From Roseimaritima multifibrata (lineage in GTDB: Bacteria; Planctomycetota; Planctomycetia; Pirellulales; Pirellulaceae), in contig NZ_CP036262.1 in NCBI RefSeq assembly GCF_007741495.1, positions 6,262,001 through 6,326,000 of the forward strand: a stretch of 64,000 nucleotides of DNA. Reading direction: 5' to 3'. Under the pieces are notes generated by a model. It ran no database searches and was not told where the DNA came from. It saw only the letters and a program-made list of their open reading frames with translations. A program made the translations under genes and the position numbers. Below are positions 45,236 through 55,132 of the stretch, piece after piece. Each line of letters opens with the position of its first letter. Positions within the stretch are counted from its first letter, which is position 1.

Positions 45236-46469
45236 CACGAAACTGATGAAGGAGGCCGTGACAGAAGGCCGCAAATCAGTCGCGTACCTTACAAGTGAGT
45301 ACGGTCGCGCTGGAGATACGTTTATTCGCCGGGAAGTCAATGAGCTCCGACGAATTGGAATTCGTGTCGACACATACAGTATCCGAAGGAGCAAAGACCA
45401 AGCCATTTCGGAGGACATTTCGCAAGCGCAAGATTCTACGACCTATATCTTGGAACAACCGTCGTGGGTGCTCTTTGCCGCATTCTTGGCAGCAGCGGTA
45501 GTGATGCCACTTCGTGTCGTCTCGGCTTTCCGAACCGCAATGCGTACTCGATCTGCCGGAATGCGGAGCCTTGTGTGGCACCTCTTCTATATCGTGGAGG
45601 CGTCTTTTCTCGCACGAAGCCTCCAAAGCAAGGGGATTACGCATATCCACAATCACATCGCGGAGAACTCAGCAACAGTCGCGATGCTGGCTTGTGAGAT
45701 CGGCGGGCTGACGTACAGCATGACCGTACACGGTCCGCATGAGTTTTACGTCGCCAGCCAAATTGCCTTCCCAGAGAAATTGGCACGAGCAAAATTTGTC
45801 GCATGCATCTCCCACTTTTGCAAGAGCCAGTGCATGGCCTGGAGTTCACCAGCAGACTGGGATCACTTTCACCTTGTTCGCTGTGCCCTCGACGACGCCT
45901 ATTTCGCGAGCAGCACCCCCGTCCCCCGCAGCCACATTCGATTCCTGTCCGTGGGACGACTATGCCCAGAGAAAGGTTTCGTGCTAATGGTAAGAGCTGT
46001 CGCAGAATTGAAAAAAATGGGCGTATCAGTTTCACTCACTATTGTTGGAGATGGCCCCTCGCGCCGCGACATCGAAGAGGAAATCAATCGCCACCAACTC
46101 TCCAAGAGTGTCCAATTAGTCGGATGGAAAAGCAACGACGAAGTGAGATCGATGCTATGTAAATCGGCTGTTTTCGTCCTTCCGAGCTTTGCTGAAGGGC
46201 TTCCAGTCGTAATCATGGAAGCCTTCGCGTCAGGCTGTGCTGTTATTGCAACGCGGATTGCAGGTATTCCCGAACTTGTCTTCGACGGCAAGAACGGATG
46301 GATCGTAGAGCCAGGAGATGTCCGATCGCTTACAAAAGCCATGCAGGAAGCAAGCACAACGTCTTCGAGTGAACTCCTTGCCATGGGCATGGCAGGCCGT
46401 CGCAAGGTGCAGGAATCGCACAATATCACTCACGAGGTGGCCGTACTTGCAAGTCTTTTAAGGCAATAA
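45222..46469 (+). CDS. GT4 glycosyltransferase
   Basis: A 415-residue family 4 enzyme with a GT-B fold. The N-terminal half has SEYGRAGDTFIRREVNEL and HIHNHIAENSATVAML, as in colanic-acid-type glycosyltransferases. The C-terminal half has LSVGRLCPEKGF, the E-x7-E motif in PSFAEGLPVVIMEAFASG, and GIPELVFDGKNGWIVEPGD. It is the last gene of the contiguous part of the locus. The IS-rich, eroded segment begins right after it. A fragment of a similar gene lies at 50967-51116. Confidence 0.92.
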   Translation: MDSADTKLMKEAVTEGRKSVAYLTSEYGRAGDTFIRREVNELRRIGIRVDTYSIRRSKDQAISEDISQAQDSTTYILEQPSWVLFAAFLAAAVVMPLRVVSAFRTAMRTRSAGMRSLVWHLFYIVEASFLARSLQSKGITHIHNHIAENSATVAMLACEIGGLTYSMTVHGPHEFYVASQIAFPEKLARAKFVACISHFCKSQCMAWSSPADWDHFHLVRCALDDAYFASSTPVPRSHIRFLSVGRLCPEKGFVLMVRAVAELKKMGVSVSLTIVGDGPSRRDIEEEINRHQLSKSVQLVGWKSNDEVRSMLCKSAVFVLPSFAEGLPVVIMEAFASGCAVIATRIAGIPELVFDGKNGWIVEPGDVRSLTKAMQEASTTSSSELLAMGMAGRRKVQESHNITHEVAVLASLLRQ

Positions 46470-46835
46470 CAGCGACTACAGCACGCAACCTTAACAGCAC
46501 CGGACGTTCACGAGTAAAGACAGGCGGCCGGTCTACTGTAGGGACGTGCAGTTAGTCTTTTGCGCATAGGAGTGGCCGACGTGGCAAGGCACTTGAGTGA
46601 TTTCCGCGATGCGTTTTTCACCATACATAGCTTTCTACGTTACTAGCAATCACACGAAGAAGCAACGAGAAGTTCCATTTGCTCGCGATCAACTTTCTTC
46701 ATTCCCCACTTCGCTAGATGACAGGAAGCGTCCCCATAATTGCTGAAAGTTGAAAGACGGTCTCCCTAAGAGCAGACTCTGCTCCCAGGGATGGGATGCC
46801 CCCATTTTCTATACCAGGCGTTATGAAAGATTAGG
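46470..46835. other. Intergenic stretch at the edge of the IS-rich segment
   Basis: About 370 bases without a gene. It contains TTGAAAGACGGTCTCCC at 46750-46766, the inverted partner of 48481-48497, probably a transposon end. Confidence 0.45.
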
Positions 46836-47000
46836 TTAGGAAACAGGGACAGGTGATTCGCAGTGCTCCGATGGAACCAGATAGCCGAGCGAACAGTGCG
46901 GGCGTAATATGTTGAAGTCGCCCCGCCAAGCTCGCGATTTTATTCGTGCGTCGTCTTCATCGATTAAGTACGCTTGGTGCAGATACTCGTCTTGCAGACG
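46836..47000 (-). pseudogene. IS3-family OrfB C-terminal fragment
   Basis: The minus-strand frame ends with LQDEYLHQAYLIDEDDARIK, then AWRGDFNILRPHCSLGYLVP. This is the C-terminal signature of IS3-type transposases (D-E-C-L, D-A-R, W-x-x-D-Y-N-x-x-R-P-H-S-S-L-G-Y). The upstream catalytic domain is missing, so this is a fragment. Confidence 0.75.
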
Positions 47001-47156
47001 CCGTTCTGTCAAGGAGAGCCAGGGTCGATGCAAAGGATTTCGACGCCGATCGTTGCCAGCCATTGCTTGATTGCCGGGGATATCCGATTTCTTGTTGAAA
47101 CTCTTGATGGTCTCTCTTGTAAAACGTAGGTGGATGTGCCTGAGCTTGCAAGAAGA

Positions 47157-47201
47157 TTCCCCCATCCCAGCTTCGCCGCAGGCGAAGCTGGGATGGGGGA
47201 A
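47157..47201. repeat. Perfect 45-bp palindrome
   Basis: Two 21-base arms, starting TTCCCCCATCCC and ending GGGATGGGGGAA, surround the loop GCA with no mismatch. It lies six bases beyond the 3' end of the IS256-type transposase remnant. It could act as a terminator for that gene or block read-through. Confidence 0.85.
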
Positions 47202-47206
47202 AGACG

Positions 47207-48414
47207 TTAGGTAGGCGATACCTCCGGTCGCCCTAAGGCCACGACAAGCAACGGAAGTGAAGCATGGCCGGTGATTCTACGGAACCCTTTCTCGGCCTCC
47301 AATAACGCATGCGAAAGCCACCGACTTGCTTGATCGGTTTCGACCCGAAAACACGTCACACGCCCCAGTCTGCGACGCGTGTTCAAGAACGAGTTCTGAA
47401 TCGCGTTAGTGCTCAAAAGTGAACGGTGAAGCGTGTTGAGGACGTTCAAGCGATGCAAAGCCAGCAGGTCATCACCGGCTTCGTGCAGGCACCGGTACGC
47501 CTCGGCGCTTATCGGTTCCAAGAACTTTTTGAGCTCGCCGAAGATTTCCTCGGCAGCTTCGGTTCCCTGAACGCGGCGAAGGCGAGTGAATAGACGCGAA
47601 AGTTCGCCCCAATGACGCTTGGAAAGTTTTCCTTTGATATTGCGTTCTTTGTGAACCAAACAACGCTGGATGACAGCGTCAGAAAAGAACTCAACGACCG
47701 CACCGCGAAGGGCATCGCTGCCATCAAGAACCACGTACAAGCGGTGGTCGCAAGGGAAGCCGCGATTGACGATTCGGGCCATCAGTTCACGCGAAACTTC
47801 AAGGCTTTCACTACTGCCCAACGCAAAATCCAAGACGTGCTTGCGGCCTTCGCTGTCGATTCCCAGTGCCACTACAGCGGCCTGATCTCTGCTCAAATGG
47901 ATGCCGTCAAGCATCAACGCACACCATGTGATCGAGTTCAGGTCCTTCCCTCGCATCTGCTCAATGAACCTGTTGCCAGCGTCCTGCCAAAGTCGCGAAA
48001 CGTTAGACTTTTTACACCAGCAGAATTCGGCTTGAACTTTTCAACGCCACGGGAACTGACACCCGAGACGATCGCTTGTACGATCTGTGCCTGTAACTGC
48101 CGGGGATCTTTGGCAACACGGTAGATGCTTAGTTCAACCAAGCGACTGGAGCCCTCACCGGACTTCTGTCGCACTCGCGACCGGACAACTTCTTCGCGTT
48201 CGCCCTCTTACAACACACGCCCTGAGCTTGAGCCGGCACGACAGACATCGCTGGACGTGGGGTCGTGCTCGGAACCGCACAACTCCGTGACTTCTGCGGC
48301 CACGACTTCACAGACCATTTCCCGCACGTGACCTCTTCGGAAATCGCGAAAGATCTGCCCGCTTTCTGAAGCTGAAACTTGCCCGAGTGATTCTAAAAGA
48401 TTAACTTCATTCAT
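47207..48414 (-). pseudogene. IS256-family transposase, inactivated
   Basis: The N-terminal part starts at ATG 48414 (MNEVNLLESLGQVS). An in-frame TAA at 48208-48210 interrupts it, where SGRVL is followed directly by EGEREEVVR. The same frame continues as VRQKSGEGSSRLVEL until about 47940, where a frameshift leads into GKDLNSITWCALMLDGIHL (catalytic Asp region), VVLDGSDALRG, AVIQRCLVHKERNIKGKL and the closing STNAIQNSFLNTRRRLGRV. The MULE-type IS256 order is clear. One nonsense change and one frameshift mean it is probably dead. Confidence 0.85.
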
Positions 48415-48573
48415 GATGGCCTCCCCGTCGGTTGCAGCCGACGAAAATTGGAAAGTTGCGGAGAGCAGAGACTGCTCTCCGGGAGACCATCTTTCAACAA
48501 TTATTTGGACGCTTCCGATTTTGCAATATGGAAACAAAGGGGCGACAAGTGTCACGAGACTCCACCTAATGCA

Positions 48574-49222
48574 AAGTCTTTCGTTCGCAGGTGGACATAC
48601 TTAACCACTTTTTCATTACCGGCTCTTGTCATCCCGAACATTTTTCATACTCAAGACCCAATGGCCACGTGGACTCATATATTCGTTGGGGAGCGAGGCA
48701 TTGCGGAAAATCTAACGTGGATTTTTCTACTGCTGTCGTCTGTTGTGCTGATCACAGGAGTGATCAGAAGAAAACAATACACATTGGAAAGCATTCCACT
48801 ACTTTTTGCACTCATGTATTTCGTGGCAGCAGGCGAAGAAGCCAGTTGGGGACAACATTGGCTGAAGTTTTCGACACCCGAAATTCTGATGGATATCAAT
48901 AGCCAAAAAGAACTAAACCTTCACAACATATACTCCTTGCTTGGGTTTATCTGTATGAGCATTACTGTTTCTTGCACCTTTTAATTTATCCTACACTCTT
49001 GCGTTATTTCCAAGACGTGCGGTACCTTTCCGACCGAATCCAAGCCCCCTGAACTCCAATCGTTTTTCAGTATTTCTACCGATTTCAGCTGTAATCACCG
49101 TGGCATGGACTCCGCGAATAGGGGTCGGCCACGTACTGGAAGCCGCCGAAGCGATTGTGGCACTCACTTTTTTAGGGACTGCCATTTATGCGAATTTCAT
49201 GCTAGCTGCAACGAGGATTTAG
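48574..49222 (+). pseudogene. Frameshifted membrane protein with EEASWGQ motif
   Basis: The frame runs from about 48574 to a stop near 48983. It has a first hydrophobic segment (YLTTFSLPALVIPNIF), a second (IFLLLSSVVLITGVI) and the block EEASWGQHWLKF followed by NSQKELNLHN. After the stop, the +1 frame continues sensibly (NLSYTLALFPRRAV... to ISAVITVAWTPRIGVG and EAIVALTFLGTAIYANFML) to TAG at 49220-49222. A one-base change near the TTTT at 48979-48982 therefore broke the gene. The E-E-x-S-W-G-Q ... N-L-H-N pattern occurs in uncharacterised bacterial membrane proteins. Its 5' end may be lost at the IS256 border. There is an alternative ATG at 48661. Confidence 0.6.
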
Positions 49223-49318
49223 CCCGCTAGTTGAGTGAACATGCTTGAGCTCACGTGCGTTTTTGGAACGTCAATTGAACATAAGATCGATGTTTAATCT
49301 CGAAATGAAACCATGCGC

Positions 49319-50906
49319 GAATGGCACGGGCATAAGCGACGAGCCACTACCGGTAGTGACTGAGGTCATTTGCTATCCCTGCTGGCAGTGCCAGCAAATA
49401 GTGGCAGCATTTAATGTGCCAGATATTAGCTGAAACGCACGACGAGACTCCGCTTAAATGGCGTTGTTAACTCAGCCCTTTAATGGAGACCTCGCCGTGC
49501 AAGACCAATGTAACGACTCCGCTGCCGAAGTTCAAAGCAAACTCCGCTGTGCCTCGTCTTTGGTGCTGGACCTACTGCTGCCGCAGGCTGAAGTCAGCCG
49601 CATCTGTCGTGAGCTTGGATATTCATTTCGAGACCGTCTCTTCAACCCGATGGTTGTTGTGTGGATGTTTGTCTCGCAAGTTCTTTCAGCCGATCACAGT
49701 TGCCAGCAGGCCGTCACTCGCTTCAACGCATGGCGTGTCGCTAGAGGGCTTGCTCGAGTCAGTAGTGAGACCACTTCATATCGCAAAGCACGTGGCAAGC
49801 TTCCCGAACAACTCTTTGAACGATTGTTGGCCTGGACTTCAAAACGATGTGACGAAGCGACGAACGGAGCGTGGCTTTTCAAGGGCCGGCTTGTGGAGAT
49901 GGTTGACGGTTGGACCGTGACGATGGCGGACACTAAAGAGAATCAGCAGCAGTATCCGCAGATGAAGAGTCAGAAGCCGGGATGCGGTTTCCCGATCGCA
50001 AGAATGATTGGGGTGTTCTCTTTAGCAACGGGCTCCATTCAATTCAATGTGTTGGCTCCCTATCGAAGGAAAGCAAACTGGTGAGACATCCTTGTCTGCG
50101 AACGATTATCGACCGCATTTTACCGGGCCGAATCCTGCTGGCCGACCGCTACTACGCGACCTTCTGGTTGTTGGCACTAGGAGAAACTCGTGGTATTGAT
50201 TTAGTCGCTCGCGCCCATCATCTAAGGAGGATTGATTTTCGCAAAGGGCTGAAGCTTGGCTACTTGGATCAACTGGTTATCTATCGAAAACCGGCTCGCC
50301 CAAAATGGATGAAACAAGAAGAGTACGACAGCATTTCGACCATGATCTTTGTTCGACATTTGAAGTACAAAGTCCAGCAGAAGGGATTCCGGACCCGAGA
50401 GATCACGTTGGCGACGACGTTGCTGGATGCTGAAATCTACACTGCTGAAGAACTTGCTGAACTGTATCGCAGGAGGTGGCAAGTGGAACTGCACATCCGC
50501 AGCTTGAAGACGCAAATGCAGATGGAACACCTCCGCTGCAAAAGCCCTCAAATGGTTCGCAAAGAAATCCACTGCCATATGATTGGGTTCAACCTAGTTC
50601 GCGCGGCGATGCTCGCATCCGCATTGAAGTTCCAATTGTGTCCAACGCGACTGAGCTTTACCGGCGCGATGCAGGCGTTGGAGGAATTCGCGGCTTGCTT
50701 GCGTCTGCATTCCACGAACCGCACACAGCAGTGGGACAACTTGCTTGAGACGATCTCTGAGTTAGCGGTAGGGGACCGGCCAGGGCGTCAAGAAAAACGC
50801 GAACTCAAACGCAGACAAAAAAATTATAGACTCATGACTGCCCCGCGAAACCCAAACCGAAACCGTTATGCTACAGCAGCTTAGGAACTATGCCCGTGCC
50901 ATTCGG
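49319..50906 (+). mobile_element. IS4-family element with 9-bp target duplication
   Basis: The ends are inverted: GAATGGCACGGGCATA from 49319 and TATGCCCGTGCCATTC ending at 50904. Direct repeats ACCATGCGC lie outside at 49310-49318 and 50907-50915. The exact border is uncertain by one or two bases. The length of about 1.59 kb fits the family. The transposase is frameshifted. Confidence 0.85.
49458..50884 (+). pseudogene. IS4-family transposase, frameshifted
   Basis: The first frame (49458-50084) begins MALLTQPFNGDLAVQD and contains NPMVVVWMFVSQVLSADHSC and the first DDE Asp in EMVDGWTVTMADT. The second frame carries RILLADRYYATFW (second Asp), LYRRRWQVELHIRSLKT (the Y-x2-R-x3-E-x6-K signature with Glu) and a basic C-terminus. 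The two overlap around 50040-50080, where one shift is needed. The shift site shows no typical slippery run, so I take it as a mutation. Confidence 0.87.
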
Positions 50907-50966
50907 ACCATGCGCCTTTTACCGTGGCGAAGCAGCAACACAATTTTTCATTTGCGTATTTCGTTT

Positions 50967-51116
50967 AAGATTTTTGTTCTACCAAGCTTCGCCGAAGGGC
51001 TGCCGGTGGTTGTCATAGAAAACTTGGCCGTCGGCACGCCAGTAGCTACAACTCATACTGCAGGAATTCTAGAATCAGGGCTCCCGATCCAAAACGGCTG
51101 GCTGAGATCGGATTGA
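50967..51116 (+). pseudogene. C-terminal fragment of a GT4 glycosyltransferase
   Basis: The frame reads KIFVLPSFAEGLPVVVIENL, then GTPVATTHTAGILESG and NGWLRSD before the stop. It aligns with the E-x7-E region of GT4 enzymes, for example FVLPSFAEGLPVVIMEAFAS in the gene at 45222-46469. The differences are too many for a recent copy of that gene. Everything upstream is missing, and the IS4 element ends 60 bp before it. Confidence 0.75.
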
Positions 51117-51261
51117 TCGGACGAACTGGTGTAAACGGGCAGCACAACATTTTAAAAAGGAGACTTCGAAATTTGCAGACTTGTTCCGAAAGAGCTTTAC
51201 TGAGGATAGTGAGCGGCAAGAAAGACATGGATCGCCCTTATGCATTTGGATTCGTTCGACG

Positions 51262-52428
51262 ATGATTATATTTTATTTTTTATTAGTGATCGCTTTGATA
51301 GATGGGTTACTCCTGGGCGTGCTTGCTATTGAATTATGGACCGCGTTTTTGCCTACGCGGCGATTGAGACGTGGGGAGAGATTGGATGTCGCCGTTATCG
51401 TCCCGGCTCATAACGAAAGTGACGGCATCACTCGCACGCTGGAATCCCTAAAGCAGCAATCTCTGCCTACCGATCGCCTTCTTGTTGTCGCCGACAATTG
51501 CACCGATGATACTGCCGATTGCGCTAGAGCGACCGGGGTCGAGGTTATCGAAAGATTTAAGGATACAGCGCGAGGCAAGGGATACGCCATCGATTTTGGG
51601 ATCCAACACTTGCGAGTACGTCCACCGGCGGTGGTCGTCATTTGTGACGCTGACTGCACTTTAGAACCGGGCAGTCTTGACAGTCTTGCGAGCCAGGTAA
51701 GCTGGACTGGCAGTCCGGCGCAAGCGCTCTACCTCATGCGGCAACCAAAGATTCCCGGCCCCGAATCCTCCGTATCTGCGTTTGCGTTTTTAATTAAAAA
51801 TTGGGTGCGACCACGAGCGTTAGATCGAGCGGGTCTTCCGGTCATGCTGACCGGTTCGGGCATGGCATTTCCGTGGTCAGCGATTGCCACCATCGATGTT
51901 GCCTCCGGCGAAATTGTGGAAGATCTCGCGATTGGCCTGAAATTGACCCGTCGTCGATTGGGACCGAAATTCTGTGAATCAGCCGTTGTGTGGAGTGAAC
52001 TGCCGGCCAATCCAGAAGCCGTCGTCGCGCAGCGTACGCGATGGGAGCACGGTTACCTAGCGACGATTTTTCGAGACGTCCCGAAGTTGGTTCGCGATTT
52101 TTTTAAGTCTGGCCGGATAACATTGCTGGCGGTTGCCCTCGATTTATCCGTTCCTCCGCTCGCACTGCTCGTGCTTGTGTCAGCACTCGTAGCATCGCTT
52201 ACCCTCATTTATGGACTAGCGACCAATTTATGGCAACCATTTTTGCTTGTCGTTCTTCCGGGCTTGTCAGCCGCACTGGGGTTAATGGCTGCGTGGTACG
52301 GTTTCGCCCGCACACAGCTTCCCGCAAAACTCGTACTTTCTATTCCGTTGTATGTTTTAAAAAAGCTTAATATTTACCGGCGTTTTGTTACAAAACGTCA
52401 ACAAGACTGGGTACGCACTCAGCGCTGA
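51262..52428 (+). CDS. Membrane GT2 glycosyltransferase
   Basis: A 388-residue family 2 enzyme with an N-terminal membrane segment (IIFYFLLVIALIDGLLLGVL, 2-21). DVAVIVPAHNESDGI, VVADNCTDDT, VICDADCTLEPG (D-x-D) and the C-terminal TRWEHGY (Q/R-x-x-R-W type) motif are all present. Three or four more hydrophobic segments end the protein. This is the processive-like GT2 layout, but single-transfer enzymes share it. The frame is open 27 codons upstream; ATG 51262 begins the membrane segment. It seems intact despite its damaged neighbourhood. Confidence 0.87.
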   Translation: MIIFYFLLVIALIDGLLLGVLAIELWTAFLPTRRLRRGERLDVAVIVPAHNESDGITRTLESLKQQSLPTDRLLVVADNCTDDTADCARATGVEVIERFKDTARGKGYAIDFGIQHLRVRPPAVVVICDADCTLEPGSLDSLASQVSWTGSPAQALYLMRQPKIPGPESSVSAFAFLIKNWVRPRALDRAGLPVMLTGSGMAFPWSAIATIDVASGEIVEDLAIGLKLTRRRLGPKFCESAVVWSELPANPEAVVAQRTRWEHGYLATIFRDVPKLVRDFFKSGRITLLAVALDLSVPPLALLVLVSALVASLTLIYGLATNLWQPFLLVVLPGLSAALGLMAAWYGFARTQLPAKLVLSIPLYVLKKLNIYRRFVTKRQQDWVRTQR

Positions 52429-52512
52429 CGCGCCATGCGCATGATCTCACACAAGAAAAGAACGAGATAATGCCACCCTGCTAATTCTCGTTTTATTAAG
52501 GAATTTTCATAG

Positions 52513-53400
52513 ATGCGAATCGTTTTATTAGGTAGCAGCGGCTACGTAGGTTCTGAATTTCGAACGCAAATTGCAGCTCGCAATGGAGAACTTGTTTCGA
52601 TAGGGCGAAGCGACTGCAACGTCTATGACGCAAAACAACTGTCGAAACACCTACATAGACTATCAGCAGATGCGCTGATCAATTGTGCCGGCTACACCGG
52701 CAAACCGAATGTCGATGCGTGTGAACTTGACAAGACAAATTGCTTGGCGGGCAATGCCGTACTGCCGGGCGTGATCGCAGAAGTTTGCGCGAACCTAGAC
52801 ATCCCCTGGGGGCATGTTTCCTCGGGCTGCATTTACACCGGCAGACGCGAGGATGGCGACGGATTTTCCGAAGCAGATCCTCCGAATTTTTCATTCCGGC
52901 AAGACAACTGCAGTTTCTACTCCGGCACAAAGGCACTTGGTGAAGAAATGCTGGTCGATGCTCCCAAGTGTTTTGTATGGCGGTTGCGTATACCCTTTTC
53001 CAACGTGGACGGACCACGAAATTATCTCACAAAGGTTATGCGATACAACAGGCTACTTCAGGCTGAAAACAGCCTATCAAATCTCTCCGATTTCGTTTCG
53101 GCGGCCCTGGATTGCTTTGAGAATAAAGTACCCTACGGCATCTATAATTTGACCAACCCGGGGAGCGTGACCACACGACAAGTGGTGCAGTGGATTCAAG
53201 AAAGCGGCGTCTGTGACAAGGAATTTGAATTCTTTGAGAACGAAGAGGACTTCATGGCAAAGGCCGCTTCAACACCGCGCTCAAACTGTGTGCTCGATAG
53301 CAGCAAGGCAGTGGCAGCCGGACTGAGCCTGCCGCCAGTCGATGAATCAGTAAAAGCGGCGCTGCAGGCGTGGATCTCAGAGTCGACCGCAAATGCTTAA
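52513..53400 (+). CDS. RmlD-like sugar-nucleotide reductase/epimerase
   Basis: A 295-residue SDR of the RmlD_sub_bind type. The NAD loop is GSSGYVGSEF (7-16). INCAGYTGKPNVDACE replaces the usual I-N-x-A-A-Y-T motif of dTDP-4-dehydrorhamnose reductases. HVSSGCIYTG gives the Ser, and YSGTKALGEE the Tyr-x-x-x-Lys pair. The ATG at 52513 has AAGGA ten bases upstream. With RmlA at 57018 it hints at a deoxysugar pathway, but RmlB and RmlC are not seen, and the sequence is closer to plant-type epimerase/reductases in style. Confidence 0.83.
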   Translation: MRIVLLGSSGYVGSEFRTQIAARNGELVSIGRSDCNVYDAKQLSKHLHRLSADALINCAGYTGKPNVDACELDKTNCLAGNAVLPGVIAEVCANLDIPWGHVSSGCIYTGRREDGDGFSEADPPNFSFRQDNCSFYSGTKALGEEMLVDAPKCFVWRLRIPFSNVDGPRNYLTKVMRYNRLLQAENSLSNLSDFVSAALDCFENKVPYGIYNLTNPGSVTTRQVVQWIQESGVCDKEFEFFENEEDFMAKAASTPRSNCVLDSSKAVAAGLSLPPVDESVKAALQAWISESTANA

Positions 53401-53782
53401 TCACCTTTCTTGACACTGAACAAGACAACTCTTAGCCGGGCGTTACTCGCTTTAGTGGTCGATGCTTTCGCCGATGACGTCGATAATGTGTCGCGACTAT
53501 AATCGAAATCAGCCAGATATTACGGGAATGAAACAGGAAGCTCAACCGCACCTCCAAAGCAGCCATCCGTGAGAGGGTTAAATGGTTTCATCGAGAAGAA
53601 CTTGCACGGATAAACGCCTTGTGACGCGAAGGCGGCACAAGGTGGAGATGCACTCGCGTCGTTTCGCGATAAAACATTTATGGCCAAGGAAACCAAATGC
53701 AGCATGACGGTGACAGCGTTAAGGCATGGCACGGCCATCGCATCAAAATTCAGGTTAAGTATTCGCAGGTGGGTTGTCTGGG
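53401..53782. other. Intergenic stretch before an ISAs1 element
   Basis: No gene is supported here. The ten bases GTTGTCTGGG at 53773-53782 are the left target duplication of the next element. Confidence 0.4.
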
Positions 53783-53797
53783 CAGGGCCGACGCACA

Positions 53798-55132
53798 CTA
53801 AGTCGTTGGTATTCCAAGGACTTTGGCAAGGAAGTTGGGATTCCAGCCGGCCATTCGGCGACGCATGGCGATGCTTTCTTTGTCGTCGACCTGCTTTAGT
53901 AGGCTGATTGCGAAACGTTTTAGCCAAGCGAGGTTGTTCGCTAGGGTGCGATTTCGAACGCTACTGTCATCGTCTCGGAAGGTTATGTCCAAGCACCAAT
54001 GAAGCGTGTTCTCGATTCTCCAGTGGCCGCGGACGCTTGCAGCGAATCGCTTCACTCCAAGCTTTAATGAACTGATGTAGTAACGAACGTCCGATGTCCA
54101 TTTTTCGCCGCACTCACTCATCCGAATAACCACGCCAATTGTTCACATCCCCTACCACTGGTCCTTGCCCGCCAAGCCTTCGGGAACAGGCAGGTGATAG
54201 TAGACAAGCTCATCTTCACGGCCATGCCCTTTGAGCCGTTCGACATGCTTGCGAGCAGTGACCTCTGCGAAGTCATTTTCCATGTGCTTGACGATGTACT
54301 CTATTACCGCGTTGTGCAAATTTCCTTGATTGCCCTTCAACGCCAATACGTAGTCGCCTTTCCCGTCGATGATCTTAGCGGCGATATTCTTTTGACAGTC
54401 CGCAGCGTCAATGGTGACTACCGATTTCTCAATGTCGATTTGGTCGAGGAGCTCAGGAATCGCAGTGATTTTATTCGATTTCTCTTTGGTCACCAACTGC
54501 CCCAAACTGATCCCTCGTTTGACTGCCCAAGCGCTGACAAGGAACAGCAGCCCCAGTCCACCAGAGCGGTCATGGCTGCGGCGAAGGGCTTTTCCATCAA
54601 TCGCAACGATGTCCAGCTCATCATCGGTTCGCTGGCCAGAGAGACGTTTAATCCAGCGTTCAAAACAAGCTTGAAATGCAGATGGCTTGAGCGTCATCAA
54701 GACACGGCCGATCGTATCGTGGGACGGAACGCCCGATGGCAATTCCAGTCGCTCCTTCAGCCAAGCCTCGTTACTCTTGGCCCAAACACCAAACACCAAA
54801 CACCAAACACCAAACACCAAACACCAAACACCAAACACCAAACACCAAACACCAAACACCAAACACCAAACACCAAACACCAATCGCCAATCGCCAATCG
54901 CCAATCGCCAATCGCCAATCGCCATAGGCTCTTCGGCGCCGGCGATAACTGCCATAATGCTAATTACGATAATGTCGCCGAGCAGGTGACGCTGGTTAAT
55001 ATACGAACGCGGATCAAGCAGTTCGGCAAAGTCTTTGAGGATTTCTTCAACATAGATATCAGTCGCTTTCTTCTTGGCCAAGTCACCGCATCCGATCGTC
55101 GTTTGGAAAACAAAGTTAACGACACGAATCAT
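53798..55132 (-). pseudogene. ISAs1-family transposase with stops and repeat expansion
   Basis: The frame encodes KKKATDIYVEEILKDFAELL, HLLGDIIVISIMAVIAGAEE, a repeat insert, then WAKSNEAWLKERLELP, VAIDGKALRRS, VVTIDAADCQKNIA and HWRIENTLHWCLDITFRDDD (pieces of the DDE_Tnp_ISAs1 domain). Two nonsense codons in the same frame, TAG at 54152-54154 and TGA at 54143-54145, separate the catalytic part from the C-terminus, where relatives would read K or a similar residue. The insert keeps the frame open. The transposase is probably inactive. Confidence 0.88.
54783..54922. repeat. 7-bp tandem repeat, twenty units, inside a transposase gene
   Basis: Fourteen copies of CAAACAC (54783-54880) are followed by six of CAATCGC (54881-54922). 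On the minus strand, three units make 21 bp, so the protein repeats in sevens: AIGDWRL twice, then VFGVWCL four times and VFGVW. Relatives of this transposase have a single short A-I-x-x-W segment here, so the tract appears to have grown by 18 units (126 bp) without breaking the frame. Confidence 0.93.

Larger units (their letters stand above)
46750..48497. mobile_element. IS256-like element remnant with inverted ends
   Basis: TTGAAAGACGGTCTCCC at 46750-46766 and GGGAGACCATCTTTCAA at 48481-48497 are inverted partners with one mismatch. Both are followed inward by a small GAGCAG/CTGCTC hairpin. They enclose a damaged IS256-type transposase, a perfect 45-bp palindrome and an IS3 fragment. At 1748 bp it is longer than a usual IS256 element, so the IS3 fragment may be a later arrival, or the left end may belong to another copy. 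No target duplication was found. Confidence 0.5.

Noticed and set aside
50868-50966. Start of the GT4 fragment at an ATG inside the IS4 end
   Set aside because: The first 33 codons read through the IS4 terminal repeat and target duplication. Only the part from 50967 resembles a GT4 protein.
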